Below are positions 19,514-29,383 of a DNA stretch of 48,615 nucleotides, one piece after another. The position numbers and the translations under genes are program-made. Source of the stretch: an uncultured Paracoccaceae bacterium. GTDB lineage: Bacteria > Pseudomonadota > Alphaproteobacteria > Rhodobacterales > Rhodobacteraceae. Under the pieces are notes generated by a model. That model was not told where the DNA came from, made no database searches, and worked only from the letters and a program-made list of their open reading frames with translations. Where the stretch lies: contig CAJWHE010000016.1 of the NCBI GenBank assembly GCA_913041145.1, forward strand, positions 1-48,615, given 5' to 3'. Every line of letters starts with the position of its first letter. Position 1 is the stretch's first letter.

Positions 19514-20084
19514 TTGGTGGTGGATTAGGCACGGCCCAACGCATGAGAAATCTTTTGTTGGCTGGCGTGACGTGCCAGCAGATCTTTCTGACTTTTCACG
19601 TATAAAGAGACTTAAAAAAATTTTACCAAAGAACCCCATTATGCTATCTTCTGATTTACAAAGAGCCACTGCAACAGCAAGTGCAATAAATAGTCATAAT
19701 AAAACTATATTAATTAATCCTGACCTCAGGGAATTTAATTTTGGTGTCTGGGATGGAATGGAATTTGAGGCTGTGTCAAGTCGAGATCCAAAACTTAGTA
19801 AAGACTTTTGGGAAACCCCAGGGGATATTATAGCGCCCGAAGGCGAAAGTTGGAATATACTCAAAAATCGAGTATCAAATATTGTAGACGAATATACCAG
19901 AAATTACAGGGGTGCAGACATCATAGCTGTTGCTCATTTTGGTGTTATCCTAACACAATTACAGATTGCATTAGGAATAACACCTTACGAAGCTATTTCT
20001 TACAAAATAGATAATTTATCAGTTACAAAAATATCAATTGATGGTGAAAAGAGACTTGTTAACGGTATTAATATCACGCCATAA
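19503..20084 (+). CDS. Histidine phosphatase family protein, probable alpha-ribazole phosphatase (CobC-like)
   Basis: A 193-residue member of the phosphoglycerate mutase-like branch. The phosphohistidine motif WWWIRHGPTHEK is at the extreme N-terminus, a second arginine lies in SSDLQRATATA, the glutamate in REFNFGVWDGME, and the second histidine in AVAHFGVI. The start at 19503 has AAGG nine bases upstream; the frame is open further upstream inside cobU, but the catalytic motif fixes the N-terminus. Coupling to cobU suggests removal of the phosphate of alpha-ribazole phosphate or adenosylcobalamin phosphate (inference from context). Confidence 0.85.
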   Translation: MTTNWWWIRHGPTHEKSFVGWRDVPADLSDFSRIKRLKKILPKNPIMLSSDLQRATATASAINSHNKTILINPDLREFNFGVWDGMEFEAVSSRDPKLSKDFWETPGDIIAPEGESWNILKNRVSNIVDEYTRNYRGADIIAVAHFGVILTQLQIALGITPYEAISYKIDNLSVTKISIDGEKRLVNGINITP

Positions 20085-20088
20085 AAAA

Positions 20089-21030
20089 TTAATCTAATTT
20101 ACCTTCTATGCACTGCCAGATTTTTTCTGTGATGTTAACTCCATCAAATCTCTCAAGTTCTTGAATGCCAGTTGGAGATGTTACATTAATTTCTGTTAAA
20201 AACTCACCAATCACGTCTATTCCAACAAAAACCTGTCCATGATTCTTTAAATCTGCGCCTATTCGTTCACAAATTTCTAAATCTCTTGACGTCAGACCTG
20301 ACTTTTTAGGTTCCCCTCCAACGTGCATATTTGATCGCGTTTCACCTTTTAATGGAACTCTATTGATTGCCCCAACTGGCTCCCCATCAATCAAAATAAT
20401 ACGTTTATCACCATTCGAAACATCGGGTAAAAACTTCTGTATTATTAAAGGTTCATTATTAGTCGTAGAAAACAATTCATGAAGGGAGCTCAGGTTACTA
20501 TCCGTGTCTGTTAACCTAAAGACCCCTGCTCCACCATTACCAAATAATGGCTTTAAAATAATATCACCATGCTCTGCCTTAAAAGCTTTAAGTATTTCAA
20601 GGTCCCAAGCTATAGTTGTCGGTGGGATAAGTTCTGGGTAATCTAGAACTTTAAGTTTTTCTGGCCAATTGCGAACCCATGTTGGATTATTAACTACCAA
20701 GGTCTTTGAAGCTACTCGATCTAATAAATGAGTTGACGTTATATAACCCATATCAAATGGTGGGTCCTGCCTGAGCCAAATGACATCTAAATCAATTAAG
20801 TTGACACTTTTCTTATCTCCAAGTTTATAATGGTTTCCAATCGTTCTTTCCACAGTTAGTGGGTTTCCGTTGGCTATCACATTTCCATTTTGATAGGAAA
20901 GTCCTGAAGGCATATAGTAAAATAATTCATGCCCTCTCTTTTGGGCCTCTTCCATGATTCTAAAGGTACTGTCTCCATTTATATCAATATTTTCTATTGG
21001 ATCCATCTGAATGGCTATTTTAAGACTCAC
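20089..21030 (-). CDS. gshB: Glutathione synthetase
   Basis: GshB, an ATP-grasp ligase, joins glycine to gamma-glutamylcysteine. The protein has about 313 residues. The N-terminus (SLKIAIQMDPIENI), the RQDPPFDM segment, the ATP-grasp glycine loop KPLFGNGGAGVFRL, and the C-terminal DVIGEFLTEINVTSPTGIQE are all as expected. I prefer the GTG start at 21030, which has GGGGAA six bases upstream, over TTG at 21036. It follows rsmI by roughly 50 bases; the yraN gene often found between rsmI and gshB is absent. Confidence 0.95.
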   Translation of the reverse strand: MSLKIAIQMDPIENIDINGDSTFRIMEEAQKRGHELFYYMPSGLSYQNGNVIANGNPLTVERTIGNHYKLGDKKSVNLIDLDVIWLRQDPPFDMGYITSTHLLDRVASKTLVVNNPTWVRNWPEKLKVLDYPELIPPTTIAWDLEILKAFKAEHGDIILKPLFGNGGAGVFRLTDTDSNLSSLHELFSTTNNEPLIIQKFLPDVSNGDKRIILIDGEPVGAINRVPLKGETRSNMHVGGEPKKSGLTSRDLEICERIGADLKNHGQVFVGIDVIGEFLTEINVTSPTGIQELERFDGVNITEKIWQCIEGKLD

Positions 21031-21082
21031 GATCAATTCCCCATTTTTTTAACAAATAATTTTACAATTTTAAGTTACTAAA

Positions 21083-21955
21083 TTACGATACTCTAGATAT
21101 ATTATTTATTTCTAATGCTGCCTTGTAAACCAGTGAACGAGCTACCCCAGTTCTCATTGCTACCTTTAAGACAGTATCTTTTAGACTATTTTCACCTAAT
21201 TCTACCAATAGAATTTTATGTAAGTCTTCTAAATTAAATACAGTTTCTGGTTTTTTTCCTATTAAAATTACAATCTCACCCTTAATAGCGCGCCCTTCAA
21301 TTTTTTCATTTATCTCTCCAAGAGTACTTCGGATAGTCTCCTCGAACTTTTTTGTTAACTCTCTTGCAATTACTACTGGCCTTTCTGGACCCAGAATAAA
21401 TAACATGTCGATTAGAGCCTTGTTGAGCCTTTTTGGTGACTCGTAAAAAACTAAAGTACCAGGAATATTCTCAACAAGCGTAAGAAATTTCTGTCTTGCT
21501 GATTTTGAATTTGGTAAGAAACCCGCATAAAAGAATTGGTTAGTTGGTAGTCCAGAAACTGTTAGCGCTGCAATTACTGCACATGCGCCTGGAACAGTCA
21601 CCACTCTATACCCAGAGTCCGATACTTCTCGACCAAGCTGGTATCCAGGGTCAGCAACTAACGGGCTACCCGCTTCAGAAGAGTAAGAAACCGATTTTCC
21701 AAGAGCTATTTCACTAATAATTAATGGGCGTTTAGAAGTTCCATTATGATCATTATAGGAAATTATTTTTCTTCCTTTAAGAGGAATAGAGTGTATGTCC
21801 ATCAATTTTCTAAGAGTTCTAGTATCCTCAGCCACTAAAATATCTGCATCGCGCAAAACATCCATAGCCCGTAGGGTTATATCTCTAGCAGCCCCAATAG
21901 GGGTCGCAACAAAATACAAACCCGGGTCTAATTTTATAGATTCCTTTACAATCAT
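21083..21955 (-). CDS. rsmI: 16S rRNA (cytidine-1402 2'-O)-methyltransferase
   Basis: RsmI uses S-adenosylmethionine to methylate the ribose of C1402 in the ribosomal P site. The protein is 290 residues long, normal for the family. It opens with PGLYFVATPIGAARDITLRA and has AEDTRTLRKL, SSEAGSPLVADPGY, the VPGACAVIAAL loop, and FYESPKR followed by ARELTKKFEE. A C-terminal helical extension is present. It is transcribed away from the LpoA-like gene, the usual divergent arrangement around this locus. Confidence 0.95.
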   Translation of the reverse strand: MIVKESIKLDPGLYFVATPIGAARDITLRAMDVLRDADILVAEDTRTLRKLMDIHSIPLKGRKIISYNDHNGTSKRPLIISEIALGKSVSYSSEAGSPLVADPGYQLGREVSDSGYRVVTVPGACAVIAALTVSGLPTNQFFYAGFLPNSKSARQKFLTLVENIPGTLVFYESPKRLNKALIDMLFILGPERPVVIARELTKKFEETIRSTLGEINEKIEGRAIKGEIVILIGKKPETVFNLEDLHKILLVELGENSLKDTVLKVAMRTGVARSLVYKAALEINNISRVS

Positions 21956-22052
21956 ACCCCTTTTTAATCCTATTCATTTACTTGACACAAGATACCTCGT
22001 ATTCTTCTAGACTACAGTTGCAAGCGCATATCTAATTAAGAGTGAACTAAAA

Positions 22053-23210
22053 ATGCTAAATCCATTAAAAAATAAAATTAACATATTCTACAAAGTAGCT
22101 ACTCTTATAGTAACATTACTTTTAGCTGCGTGTAACAGTTCAATAAGTCTTCTTAATAATAAAAGTGATAATAGCGACCCTACAAAAATAGGTCTTCTGT
22201 TACCTTATGGCTCAAAAATAAGAGGAGACGAACAGTTAGCTATATCTCTAGAAAATTCTGCAAGGCTTGCGGCAAATGATCTTGGTTATGGTGAAGTTCA
22301 ACTACTAGTTTATGCTACAGAAGGAAAACCTAAAATTGCTTCACTAGCAGCAAAAAAAGCCGTCCAAGATGGAGCTGAAATTATATTGGGGCCACTTAGA
22401 TCAGATGTTGCCACAGCAGCCGCTAGAGCAGTTGCTGGTAAAAATATCAATGTACTAACTTTCTCAAATAATTCTTCTATTTCAGGTAAAAATTTATTTC
22501 TTTTGGGTACCACTTTTGATAATATTTCTAATCGTTTAGCTGGATTTTCAAGGAAATCTGGGGCTAAAGAGTGGTTGTTAATCTATCCTAGGACAAAAGA
22601 AGGCGAGATAGCAAAGAAAACTGTTTTAGAGGCTGCCGCTAAAAATAATATTACAATTCTTGGCAGTGTGTCATTCGATCTAACTGCAGAAAGTATCGTT
22701 GAGGCAGTACCAGAAATTGCCGATTTGATAGAAAGTACTCAGTCAGATTCAATAATGCTCACTTCTAATAGTGCAGGAGCTTTACCGCTTCTAGGCCAAT
22801 TACTACCCGAAAAAGGGGTAGACCCAAAACTGGTGCAATATATTGGGTTAGGACGTTGGGATGTCTCAAAAGAGACACTTAAATTGCCTGGCCTGCAGGG
22901 AGGATGGTTTGCCTTACCCAATCCAACTTTAGCCTCCAAATTTAGTAGTCGATATAAAACGATCTTTAACCAAACCCCACATCCTCTAGCAAGCCTTGCA
23001 TATGATGGGGTAGCCATAATCGGCTCTTTACGTCTAAGAGGAAAGAATATGAGTTCAAAAAATTTAAAACAGAAGTTTGGGTTCTTAGGTGTTAATGGTT
23101 TAATAAGGTTTGCAGAAGACGGGTCCAACGAACGCGCCTTATCAATAGCAACAATTAAAAAAAATAAGGTCAAGGTAATTGACCCCGCTCTCAAATCATT
23201 TTTACCTTAG
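22053..23210 (+). CDS. LpoA/YraM-type penicillin-binding protein activator (lipoprotein)
   Basis: This 385-residue protein has a lipoprotein signal with lipobox LLAAC, the lipidated cysteine being C27. The rest resembles a type I periplasmic-binding fold (IGLLLPYGSKIRG, GAEIILGPLRSD, SLAYDGVAIIG), as in the C-terminal half of LpoA, the outer-membrane activator of penicillin-binding protein 1A. It lacks LpoA's N-terminal repeat domain, as is normal in alphaproteobacteria, so a PBP role is by homology only. It lies divergent to rsmI. TTGACA at 21982-21987 may be its -35 box. Confidence 0.8.
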   Translation: MLNPLKNKINIFYKVATLIVTLLLAACNSSISLLNNKSDNSDPTKIGLLLPYGSKIRGDEQLAISLENSARLAANDLGYGEVQLLVYATEGKPKIASLAAKKAVQDGAEIILGPLRSDVATAAARAVAGKNINVLTFSNNSSISGKNLFLLGTTFDNISNRLAGFSRKSGAKEWLLIYPRTKEGEIAKKTVLEAAAKNNITILGSVSFDLTAESIVEAVPEIADLIESTQSDSIMLTSNSAGALPLLGQLLPEKGVDPKLVQYIGLGRWDVSKETLKLPGLQGGWFALPNPTLASKFSSRYKTIFNQTPHPLASLAYDGVAIIGSLRLRGKNMSSKNLKQKFGFLGVNGLIRFAEDGSNERALSIATIKKNKVKVIDPALKSFLP

Positions 23211-23234
23211 TAAATCTCATTCTGGTTAGGAAAA

Positions 23235-25988
23235 ATGGAAGTTGTAAATAAAAATAATTCTAACTTTCTCGATAGCTCAACTTTTCACTTTGAGAATAAC
23301 AATCTCATCTTAAAAAAAGAGCTTAAGGGATTAGGTGATAAAAGCGACATTCAATCTAAGGCAACTATACTTTTAAAAGAAAGATATAAAAATGGTCTTA
23401 AAGAAATAAAACAAACCTTTGAAAAAGATGCTACCAGTTCTGAAGTCATTATAAACGCTTATAGTAAGTTGATGGATGGCATTGTGCAAACAGCTATATA
23501 CGTCTCAGAAGAACTATTAGCTCCTAAGGGTAGCTCAGGGATTTTTGCTGTTCTATCAGTGGGTGGTTATGGTCGCCAACAAATGGCACCACACTCTGAT
23601 GTCGACATCCTTTTTTTAGTAACCACTAAAATAGACAATCGTCTACATAGTATAATTGAGAGCACATTGTATATTCTTTGGGACCTAAAATTAAAAATTG
23701 GGCATGCTACAAGAAGTGTAAAAAATTGTTTAGAAATAGCAAAAAGTGATTTTACAGTGAAAACAGCGTTACTCGAAAGCAGATTGCTATACGGGGACAA
23801 AACTTTAGCAAATAAATTAGACAAAAATTTATGGGGAAATATAAACAAAAATACTGCATCAGAATTTGTGGAGGCTAAGTTATTAGAACGCTCTGAGCGC
23901 CTTCGAAAAAATGGTGGTCAACGTTATGTTCTAGAACCAAACATAAAGGAAGGTAAAGGCGGTCTTCGAGATCTACAATCTTTATTTTGGATTGCAAAAT
24001 ACGTTAGAGGAGTCAAATCAGTCGAATCTTTAGTGAAATTGAGGGTCTTTACAAAATCAGAATTTGACGACTTTAAAAAAGCAGAAAACTTTTTATGGGC
24101 TATTAGGATTCATTTGCACTTGATTTCTGAAAGGGCTACTGAAAAATTAACATTTGATTTTCAAGTCGAAATTGCCAAGCGAATGCTATTTTCAGACAAT
24201 AATGGCCGTAGAGCAGTAGAGCATTTCATGCAAACTTACTTTAGGCACGCGACTAAAGTAGGAGAATTCACCCGAATAATTCTTACTGACCTAGAGGCCC
24301 AACATGTTAAATCCAAATCCCTAATAAAAAACCTTACTAAAACCAAAAAACGAAAAACTATTAACCCAATTTTTTGTATTAGGCAAAATAGACTTGATGT
24401 AATGACAAGTAAATCATTCACAGGTAATCCTATAAATATTTTGTTACTCTTCGAAGAAGCACTTAGAACAGGCTATCTTATACATCCAGATACTATGAGG
24501 TTTATATCATCAAACCTTCCACTCGTACATAAACTTCAAGGCAACCAGGACGCTGCAAAAGTATTTACAGATACGTTACTAAAGCATGGGAACCCAGAAA
24601 GAGCTCTACGCAGAATGAATGAGTTGGGAGTATTGGGTGCATTCATCCCATATTTTCAAGATATTATAGCTATGATGCAATTTAATATGTATCACTCCTA
24701 TACTGTAGACGAACACACTATACAGGTGATTTCTAACTTATCTCAAATTGAAAGAGGCGAACTTACCGAATCTCTACCAATCGTCTCAAATATTTTAAAA
24801 GGAAATATTAATCGAAAAATTTTATATGTTGCATTACTACTTCATGACATTGGGAAAGGCCGTGACGAAGATCATTCTATTCTAGGAGCTAAAATAACTA
24901 GAGAAATAGCTCCAAGCCTAGGCTTTAACGAACAGGAATGCGAAACCATAGAATGGTTAGTCAGAAATCATTTGCTAATGGCTGATATGGCACAAAAAAG
25001 AGATATTGCCGACCCTAGAACTGTTCGTGATTTTGCAAAAACTGTAAAGTCAGTACTACGTCTCGATTTACTGACAGTAATAACTGTATGTGATATTAGA
25101 GGTGTTGGAGAAAATACTTGGAACAACTGGAAGGCAGTATTAATAAGAGCATTGTATAGACAGACCCGGCATGCGCTTGAAAATGGTATGGAAGCACTAA
25201 ATAGAGAGCAACGTGGAGCAGATGCCAAAAGAAAACTGCGGGCAGCTCTAGCGAATTGGGATAATGCAGCCTTAAAAAAGGAAACAAACCGCCACTATGC
25301 ACCATACTGGCAAGGCTTACATGTCACCGCACATATTACTTTTGCTGAAATGCTCATCAAAGTAGAAAAAGATGAAATTAAAACTAGTTTAACGCCAGAT
25401 GAAGATAGAGATGCTACCAGGGCATGTTTTGTAATGAATGATCACCCTGGAATCTTTTCTAGAATTTCCGGGGCCTTAGCTTTAGTGGGGGCTAACGTTG
25501 TAGATGCACGAGCTTATACATCAAAAGATGGGTTTGGAACAAACACATTTTGGATTCAAGACGATCTTGGCCATCCATACGCTTTAGAAAAGTTACCAAA
25601 GTTAGAACTGATGATAAATAAAACTTTGCGTGGAGATATTCTGCCGCAAAATGAGTTTAGAACGAAGGACAAAATCAAAAAGAGAGAAAGAGACTTCGCA
25701 GTTCCTACTTCAATAACCTTTAACAATGACGGATCTGATATTTATACTATAATAGAAGTAGATACCCGTGACAGGAAGGGGCTACTATACGACCTATCTA
25801 AAACTCTATCTCTTTCTAATATTTATATAGCTTCAGCAGTTATCTCTACTTATGGTGCGCAAGTCGTAGATACTTTTTACGTAAAGGATATGTTTGGTTT
25901 AAAGTTTTATTCAAAATCCAAGCAGAGTAAAATTGAAAATAAGTTAAAAGAAGCAATCCTTAAGGGAATTGAAAGAGCAATAATTTGA
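23235..25988 (+). CDS. glnD: [Protein-PII] uridylyltransferase / uridylyl-removing enzyme
   Basis: GlnD senses glutamine and modifies PII proteins. All expected domains are present in 917 residues. The nucleotidyltransferase motif SVGGYGRQQMAPHSDVDIL lies at about 108-126, a helical linker follows, then the HD hydrolase domain with LLHDIGKGRDEDH near 536, and two C-terminal ACT domains (about 720-800 and 830-917, with DHPGIFSRISGALAL and DRKGLLYDLSKTLSL). An AGGA ribosome site precedes the ATG. MurJ starts inside its stop codon (TTGA), and the glnD-murJ order is conserved in related alphaproteobacteria. Confidence 0.96.
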   Translation: MEVVNKNNSNFLDSSTFHFENNNLILKKELKGLGDKSDIQSKATILLKERYKNGLKEIKQTFEKDATSSEVIINAYSKLMDGIVQTAIYVSEELLAPKGSSGIFAVLSVGGYGRQQMAPHSDVDILFLVTTKIDNRLHSIIESTLYILWDLKLKIGHATRSVKNCLEIAKSDFTVKTALLESRLLYGDKTLANKLDKNLWGNINKNTASEFVEAKLLERSERLRKNGGQRYVLEPNIKEGKGGLRDLQSLFWIAKYVRGVKSVESLVKLRVFTKSEFDDFKKAENFLWAIRIHLHLISERATEKLTFDFQVEIAKRMLFSDNNGRRAVEHFMQTYFRHATKVGEFTRIILTDLEAQHVKSKSLIKNLTKTKKRKTINPIFCIRQNRLDVMTSKSFTGNPINILLLFEEALRTGYLIHPDTMRFISSNLPLVHKLQGNQDAAKVFTDTLLKHGNPERALRRMNELGVLGAFIPYFQDIIAMMQFNMYHSYTVDEHTIQVISNLSQIERGELTESLPIVSNILKGNINRKILYVALLLHDIGKGRDEDHSILGAKITREIAPSLGFNEQECETIEWLVRNHLLMADMAQKRDIADPRTVRDFAKTVKSVLRLDLLTVITVCDIRGVGENTWNNWKAVLIRALYRQTRHALENGMEALNREQRGADAKRKLRAALANWDNAALKKETNRHYAPYWQGLHVTAHITFAEMLIKVEKDEIKTSLTPDEDRDATRACFVMNDHPGIFSRISGALALVGANVVDARAYTSKDGFGTNTFWIQDDLGHPYALEKLPKLELMINKTLRGDILPQNEFRTKDKIKKRERDFAVPTSITFNNDGSDIYTIIEVDTRDRKGLLYDLSKTLSLSNIYIASAVISTYGAQVVDTFYVKDMFGLKFYSKSKQSKIENKLKEAILKGIERAII

Positions 25989-27526
25989 GAAAAACCTCCA
26001 ATCTGTTTAAATCATTTTTTACTGTTGGCGCGTGGACAATTCTATCGCGTATCTTTGGTTTTATCCGAGATATATTTATAGCTATTTTTTTAGGTTCTGG
26101 ACCAGTTGCAGAAGCATTTTTAATAGCTTTTTCTCTACCAAATATGTTTCGATCATTTTTTGCTGAGGGCGCTTTAAATCTTTCATTTGTTCCAATATTT
26201 TCAAAAAAGCTTAATAATAAAAATGATGCCAAACTTTTTGCAGAGAATACCTTAAGTTATCTAATGATTATATTAATTGTATTTACTATTTTCGCTCAAA
26301 TTTTTATGCCTTGGCTTATATATGCTATGGCCTCAGGTTTTTACGAAGACGAACGGTTCAACCTCACTGTAACTTATGCCAAGATTACGTTTCCGTATAT
26401 TTTCTTTATTAGTGTCACGGCATTGCTCTCTGGCGTTATGAACTCACTAGGAAGTTTTGTAGCGGCGGCTGCAGCACCAATCCTACTAAATCTTACCTTT
26501 ATTCTATCAATGTTCTTAGCAAACTATTTCGGTTTAGGCATTGGCATCAGTTTAGCATGGGCAGTTCCAATAGCCGGTATTATCCAGATGCTACTATTAT
26601 GGATTACAGCTAGTAGATTGGGATTTAAATTGATTCCAAAGTTTTCTAAATTAACCCCTGATCTACGCCGATTGTTTAGAGTAGCTGGCCCCGCTGTTCT
26701 TTCAGGAGGGGTAATACAAATAAACTTATTAGTGGGCAGGCAGGTTGCAAGTTATTACGAGGGAGGTATCGCCTGGTTAAGTTACGCTGATAGGATTTAC
26801 CAACTGCCTCTAGGTGTTGTAGGAATTACCATTGGAGTAGTTCTTTTACCCAATCTGGCAAAGAAACTAGCCAATAATGATAATGCTGGTAGCCAAATTT
26901 CATTTAATAGATCTTTGGAATTTTCTCTAATTATAGCTCTCCCTAGCGCTATAGCTTTAATTGTTATGCCTAATGTAATAATTTCAGCTTTATTTGAAAG
27001 AGGAGCATTCTCATCTTTGGATACGCTAAAAACTGCTGCAGCACTTACTATTTATGGTATTGGACTACCCGCTTTCATTGGACAGAAAATATATCAACCC
27101 ATATTTTACGCTCGGGAAAATACAAGGAGTCCCTTTTACTTTGCTTTAGTAGCTATGGCGGTTAACCTAACGCTTGCAGTTAGCCTGGCTCAAACCTTTG
27201 GATACCTTGCGTCCGCCCTGGGGACTACCATAGCCAGCTGGACTATGTTGCTTTTGCTTAAAAATAGTTCAAAAAAATATGGCCCTGCCACACAAATTGA
27301 TTCACGAAATAAAAGAGTTATTCCAAGGGTAGTAATAGCTTCATTAATAATGGGTAGCTTATTATTAATAACAAATCATCTACTAAGTACGACCTTTTTT
27401 GACGTAAGAAATAAATATGTAGTATTATTAATTATGATGTTTGCCGGTGGATTTTCATACATATTAATAGGCCAATTAATTGGAGCCTTCAGTATTAAAG
27501 AAATTAAAAGTTATTTTAAAAAGTAA
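25985..27526 (+). CDS. murJ: Lipid II flippase
   Basis: MurJ moves lipid II across the inner membrane for peptidoglycan synthesis. It is a 513-residue MOP-superfamily protein with about 13-14 hydrophobic helices. Recognisable elements are the N-terminal SRIFGFIRD, the SFFAEGALNLSFVP loop and FERGAFSSLDT. Translation starts at TTG 25985, whose last two bases form the glnD TGA stop; GAAAGAG lies six bases upstream. No ATG exists before the conserved N-terminal helix. Confidence 0.95.
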   Translation: MRKTSNLFKSFFTVGAWTILSRIFGFIRDIFIAIFLGSGPVAEAFLIAFSLPNMFRSFFAEGALNLSFVPIFSKKLNNKNDAKLFAENTLSYLMIILIVFTIFAQIFMPWLIYAMASGFYEDERFNLTVTYAKITFPYIFFISVTALLSGVMNSLGSFVAAAAAPILLNLTFILSMFLANYFGLGIGISLAWAVPIAGIIQMLLLWITASRLGFKLIPKFSKLTPDLRRLFRVAGPAVLSGGVIQINLLVGRQVASYYEGGIAWLSYADRIYQLPLGVVGITIGVVLLPNLAKKLANNDNAGSQISFNRSLEFSLIIALPSAIALIVMPNVIISALFERGAFSSLDTLKTAAALTIYGIGLPAFIGQKIYQPIFYARENTRSPFYFALVAMAVNLTLAVSLAQTFGYLASALGTTIASWTMLLLLKNSSKKYGPATQIDSRNKRVIPRVVIASLIMGSLLLITNHLLSTTFFDVRNKYVVLLIMMFAGGFSYILIGQLIGAFSIKEIKSYFKK

Positions 27527-27568
27527 GGATTAACAGCATTCTAAAACAATCATTATATTTAACCAGAG

Positions 27569-27615
27569 TTGACGGCCCTGAACTGCTTGTTTAGTTCATA
27601 GGCAGGCATTGAACT
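27569..27615 (+). promoter_or_regulatory. Candidate promoter and alternating hairpins before trpS
   Basis: TTGACG (27569-27574) and TAGTTC (27592-27597) are spaced by 17 bases and could form a promoter with a weak -10. AGTTCA (27593-27598) can pair with either of two identical TGAACT copies, at 27579-27584 or 27610-27615, so two mutually exclusive small hairpins are possible. With six-base arms, chance is a serious alternative. Confidence 0.3.
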
Positions 27616-27630
27616 GAATGGAGTTTTAGA

Positions 27631-28647
27631 ATGAATCAAAAGGATTTTAAACCTAGAGTCTTCTCTGGAATTCAACCTTCTGGAGATCTTACCCTCGGCA
27701 ACTATCTTGGGGCTATTAAACGCTTTGTTTCTATGCAAGATCAAAAATTTGAAACAATTTTTTGTATGGTAGATCTCCATGCTATAACTGTATGGCAGAA
27801 CCCTACTGAATTAGCTAACAGTACAAGAGAGTTGTGCGCCGGTTTCATTGCTTCAGGACTAGACCCTAACAAATCAATTCTGTTCAACCAATCTCAAGTG
27901 CCAGAGCATGCCCAACTTGCATGGATATTTAATACCGTTGCTCGAATGGGTTGGTTAAATAGGATGACACAGTTCAAAGATAAAGCAGGAAAAAACCGTG
28001 AGAATGTGTCTTTAGCATTATATGCATACCCATCTTTGATGGCAGCTGATATCTTACTATATCATGCTACACACGTTCCTGTTGGAGAAGATCAAAAACA
28101 ACATCTGGAATTAACTCGTGACATAGCGGCAAAATTTAATCACGATTATAATGTTGATTTCTTTCCAATAACTGAACCCGTTATAGAAGGGGCAGGAACT
28201 AGAGTAATGTCACTACGCGACGGCACAAAAAAAATGTCTAAGTCAGATCCATCAGAAATGAGTCGGATCAACCTAAGGGACACTAGTGAGGAAATAGCAC
28301 TAAAGATTCAAAAAGCACGCACAGACTCTGACGGGTTACCCTCAGAGATTTCCGGCCTTAAAGGCCGACCAGAAGCAGAAAATTTAGTAAATATATACGC
28401 AGCCCTTTCAAATATAACTGTAGAGACTGCACTAGAGGATTTAGGTGGGAAAAACTTTGCTTCTTTTAAACGTATATTATCAGACCTTGCTGTGACCGAG
28501 CTCTCCAGTATCTCCAAAGAGATGACCCGTTTAATGAAAGACCAGGGTGAGTTAGATAAAATTCTAAGACAGGGCGCTGACCGCGCCAAAGCTATTGCCA
28601 GTCCTATATTAAAAGAAACTTATGACATAGTAGGGATGGTTCGTTAA
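27631..28647 (+). CDS. trpS: Tryptophanyl-tRNA synthetase
   Basis: A 338-residue class I synthetase. The first ATP signature is [17 protein letters not shown] (HIGH variant TLGN) and the second is [10 protein letters not shown] near residue 200. The tryptophan pocket segment MVDLHAIT, the [13 protein letters not shown] loop and the C-terminal helical anticodon-binding part are present. GGAG lies about seven bases before the ATG. It follows murJ after 104 bases, the usual neighbour order in Rhodobacterales. Confidence 0.97.
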   Translation: MNQKDFKPRVFSGIQPSGDLTLGNYLGAIKRFVSMQDQKFETIFCMVDLHAITVWQNPTELANSTRELCAGFIASGLDPNKSILFNQSQVPEHAQLAWIFNTVARMGWLNRMTQFKDKAGKNRENVSLALYAYPSLMAADILLYHATHVPVGEDQKQHLELTRDIAAKFNHDYNVDFFPITEPVIEGAGTRVMSLRDGTKKMSKSDPSEMSRINLRDTSEEIALKIQKARTDSDGLPSEISGLKGRPEAENLVNIYAALSNITVETALEDLGGKNFASFKRILSDLAVTELSSISKEMTRLMKDQGELDKILRQGADRAKAIASPILKETYDIVGMVR

Positions 28648-28804
28648 AATCTCTAACCCACCCAATCAGCTCCTCTAATAGTATCATTAACATTTTTGTT
28701 TATGAGTGAAATTACCAAGTCCTAAATTATGTTGAAAATTAGTAAGATAAAGTCTAGTAATAATAAAACATTTTTTTGGTTTTTGGTATTTAAGAGGTTA
28801 CATA

Positions 28805-29260
28805 GTGCGAAAATTTTTAGTTGTTCTTGATGATAGCGCCGAATGCCTAAATGCTATGCGTTTTGCTGCAATGCGAGCAGCAAATACTGGCGGGGGAGTT
28901 GAGGTATTAGCTATAATAAGGCCAGAAGAGTTTAATCATTGGATAGGGGTCGGTGATTTGATGCGTGAGGAAGCTCGAGAACAAATCAATACTCATTTTG
29001 AGGAGTTTGCAGAGTGGATGAGAGTTCAGCAGAACATTGAACCAGAGCTTGTTATTAGAGAGGGTGAGCCAATTCCAGAAATTATTTCTCAAGTAACAGA
29101 GGATCCTGAGGTTGGTGTACTAGTTCTTGGCGCCGGGACAGGCTCTGATGGCCCTGGGCCGTTAGTATCCGCATTAACCCGAATGGCTAGTAGTATACCT
29201 GTACCAGTAACGATTATTTCGGGTGATATGACGGAAGAAAGACTTAAAGCCGTAAGCTGA
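28805..29260 (+). CDS. Universal stress protein (UspA family, ATP-binding type)
   Basis: A single-domain 151-residue Usp protein. It opens with KFLVVLDDSAECLNAMRFA and ends with the ATP-binding signature GAGTGSDGPGPLVS (G-x2-G-x9-G-S/T pattern), placing it in the nucleotide-binding branch. The start is GTG at 28805 with AAGAGG nine bases upstream. Its specific stress is unknown. It precedes nifU, tsaB and rimI on the same strand, a cluster often seen in Rhodobacterales, although 123 bases separate it from nifU, so a separate promoter is possible. Confidence 0.88.
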   Translation: MRKFLVVLDDSAECLNAMRFAAMRAANTGGGVEVLAIIRPEEFNHWIGVGDLMREEAREQINTHFEEFAEWMRVQQNIEPELVIREGEPIPEIISQVTEDPEVGVLVLGAGTGSDGPGPLVSALTRMASSIPVPVTIISGDMTEERLKAVS

Positions 29261-29383
29261 TTTGCGAGTATAAAAATATTATTGTATGGTTAAATAACAT
29301 TAGTTTTAGAATCATTCCAAATAGTTGTATTATGCTCTCAGGATACCCATATACACAAAGTCACATTATGAAGGGACTATAAA

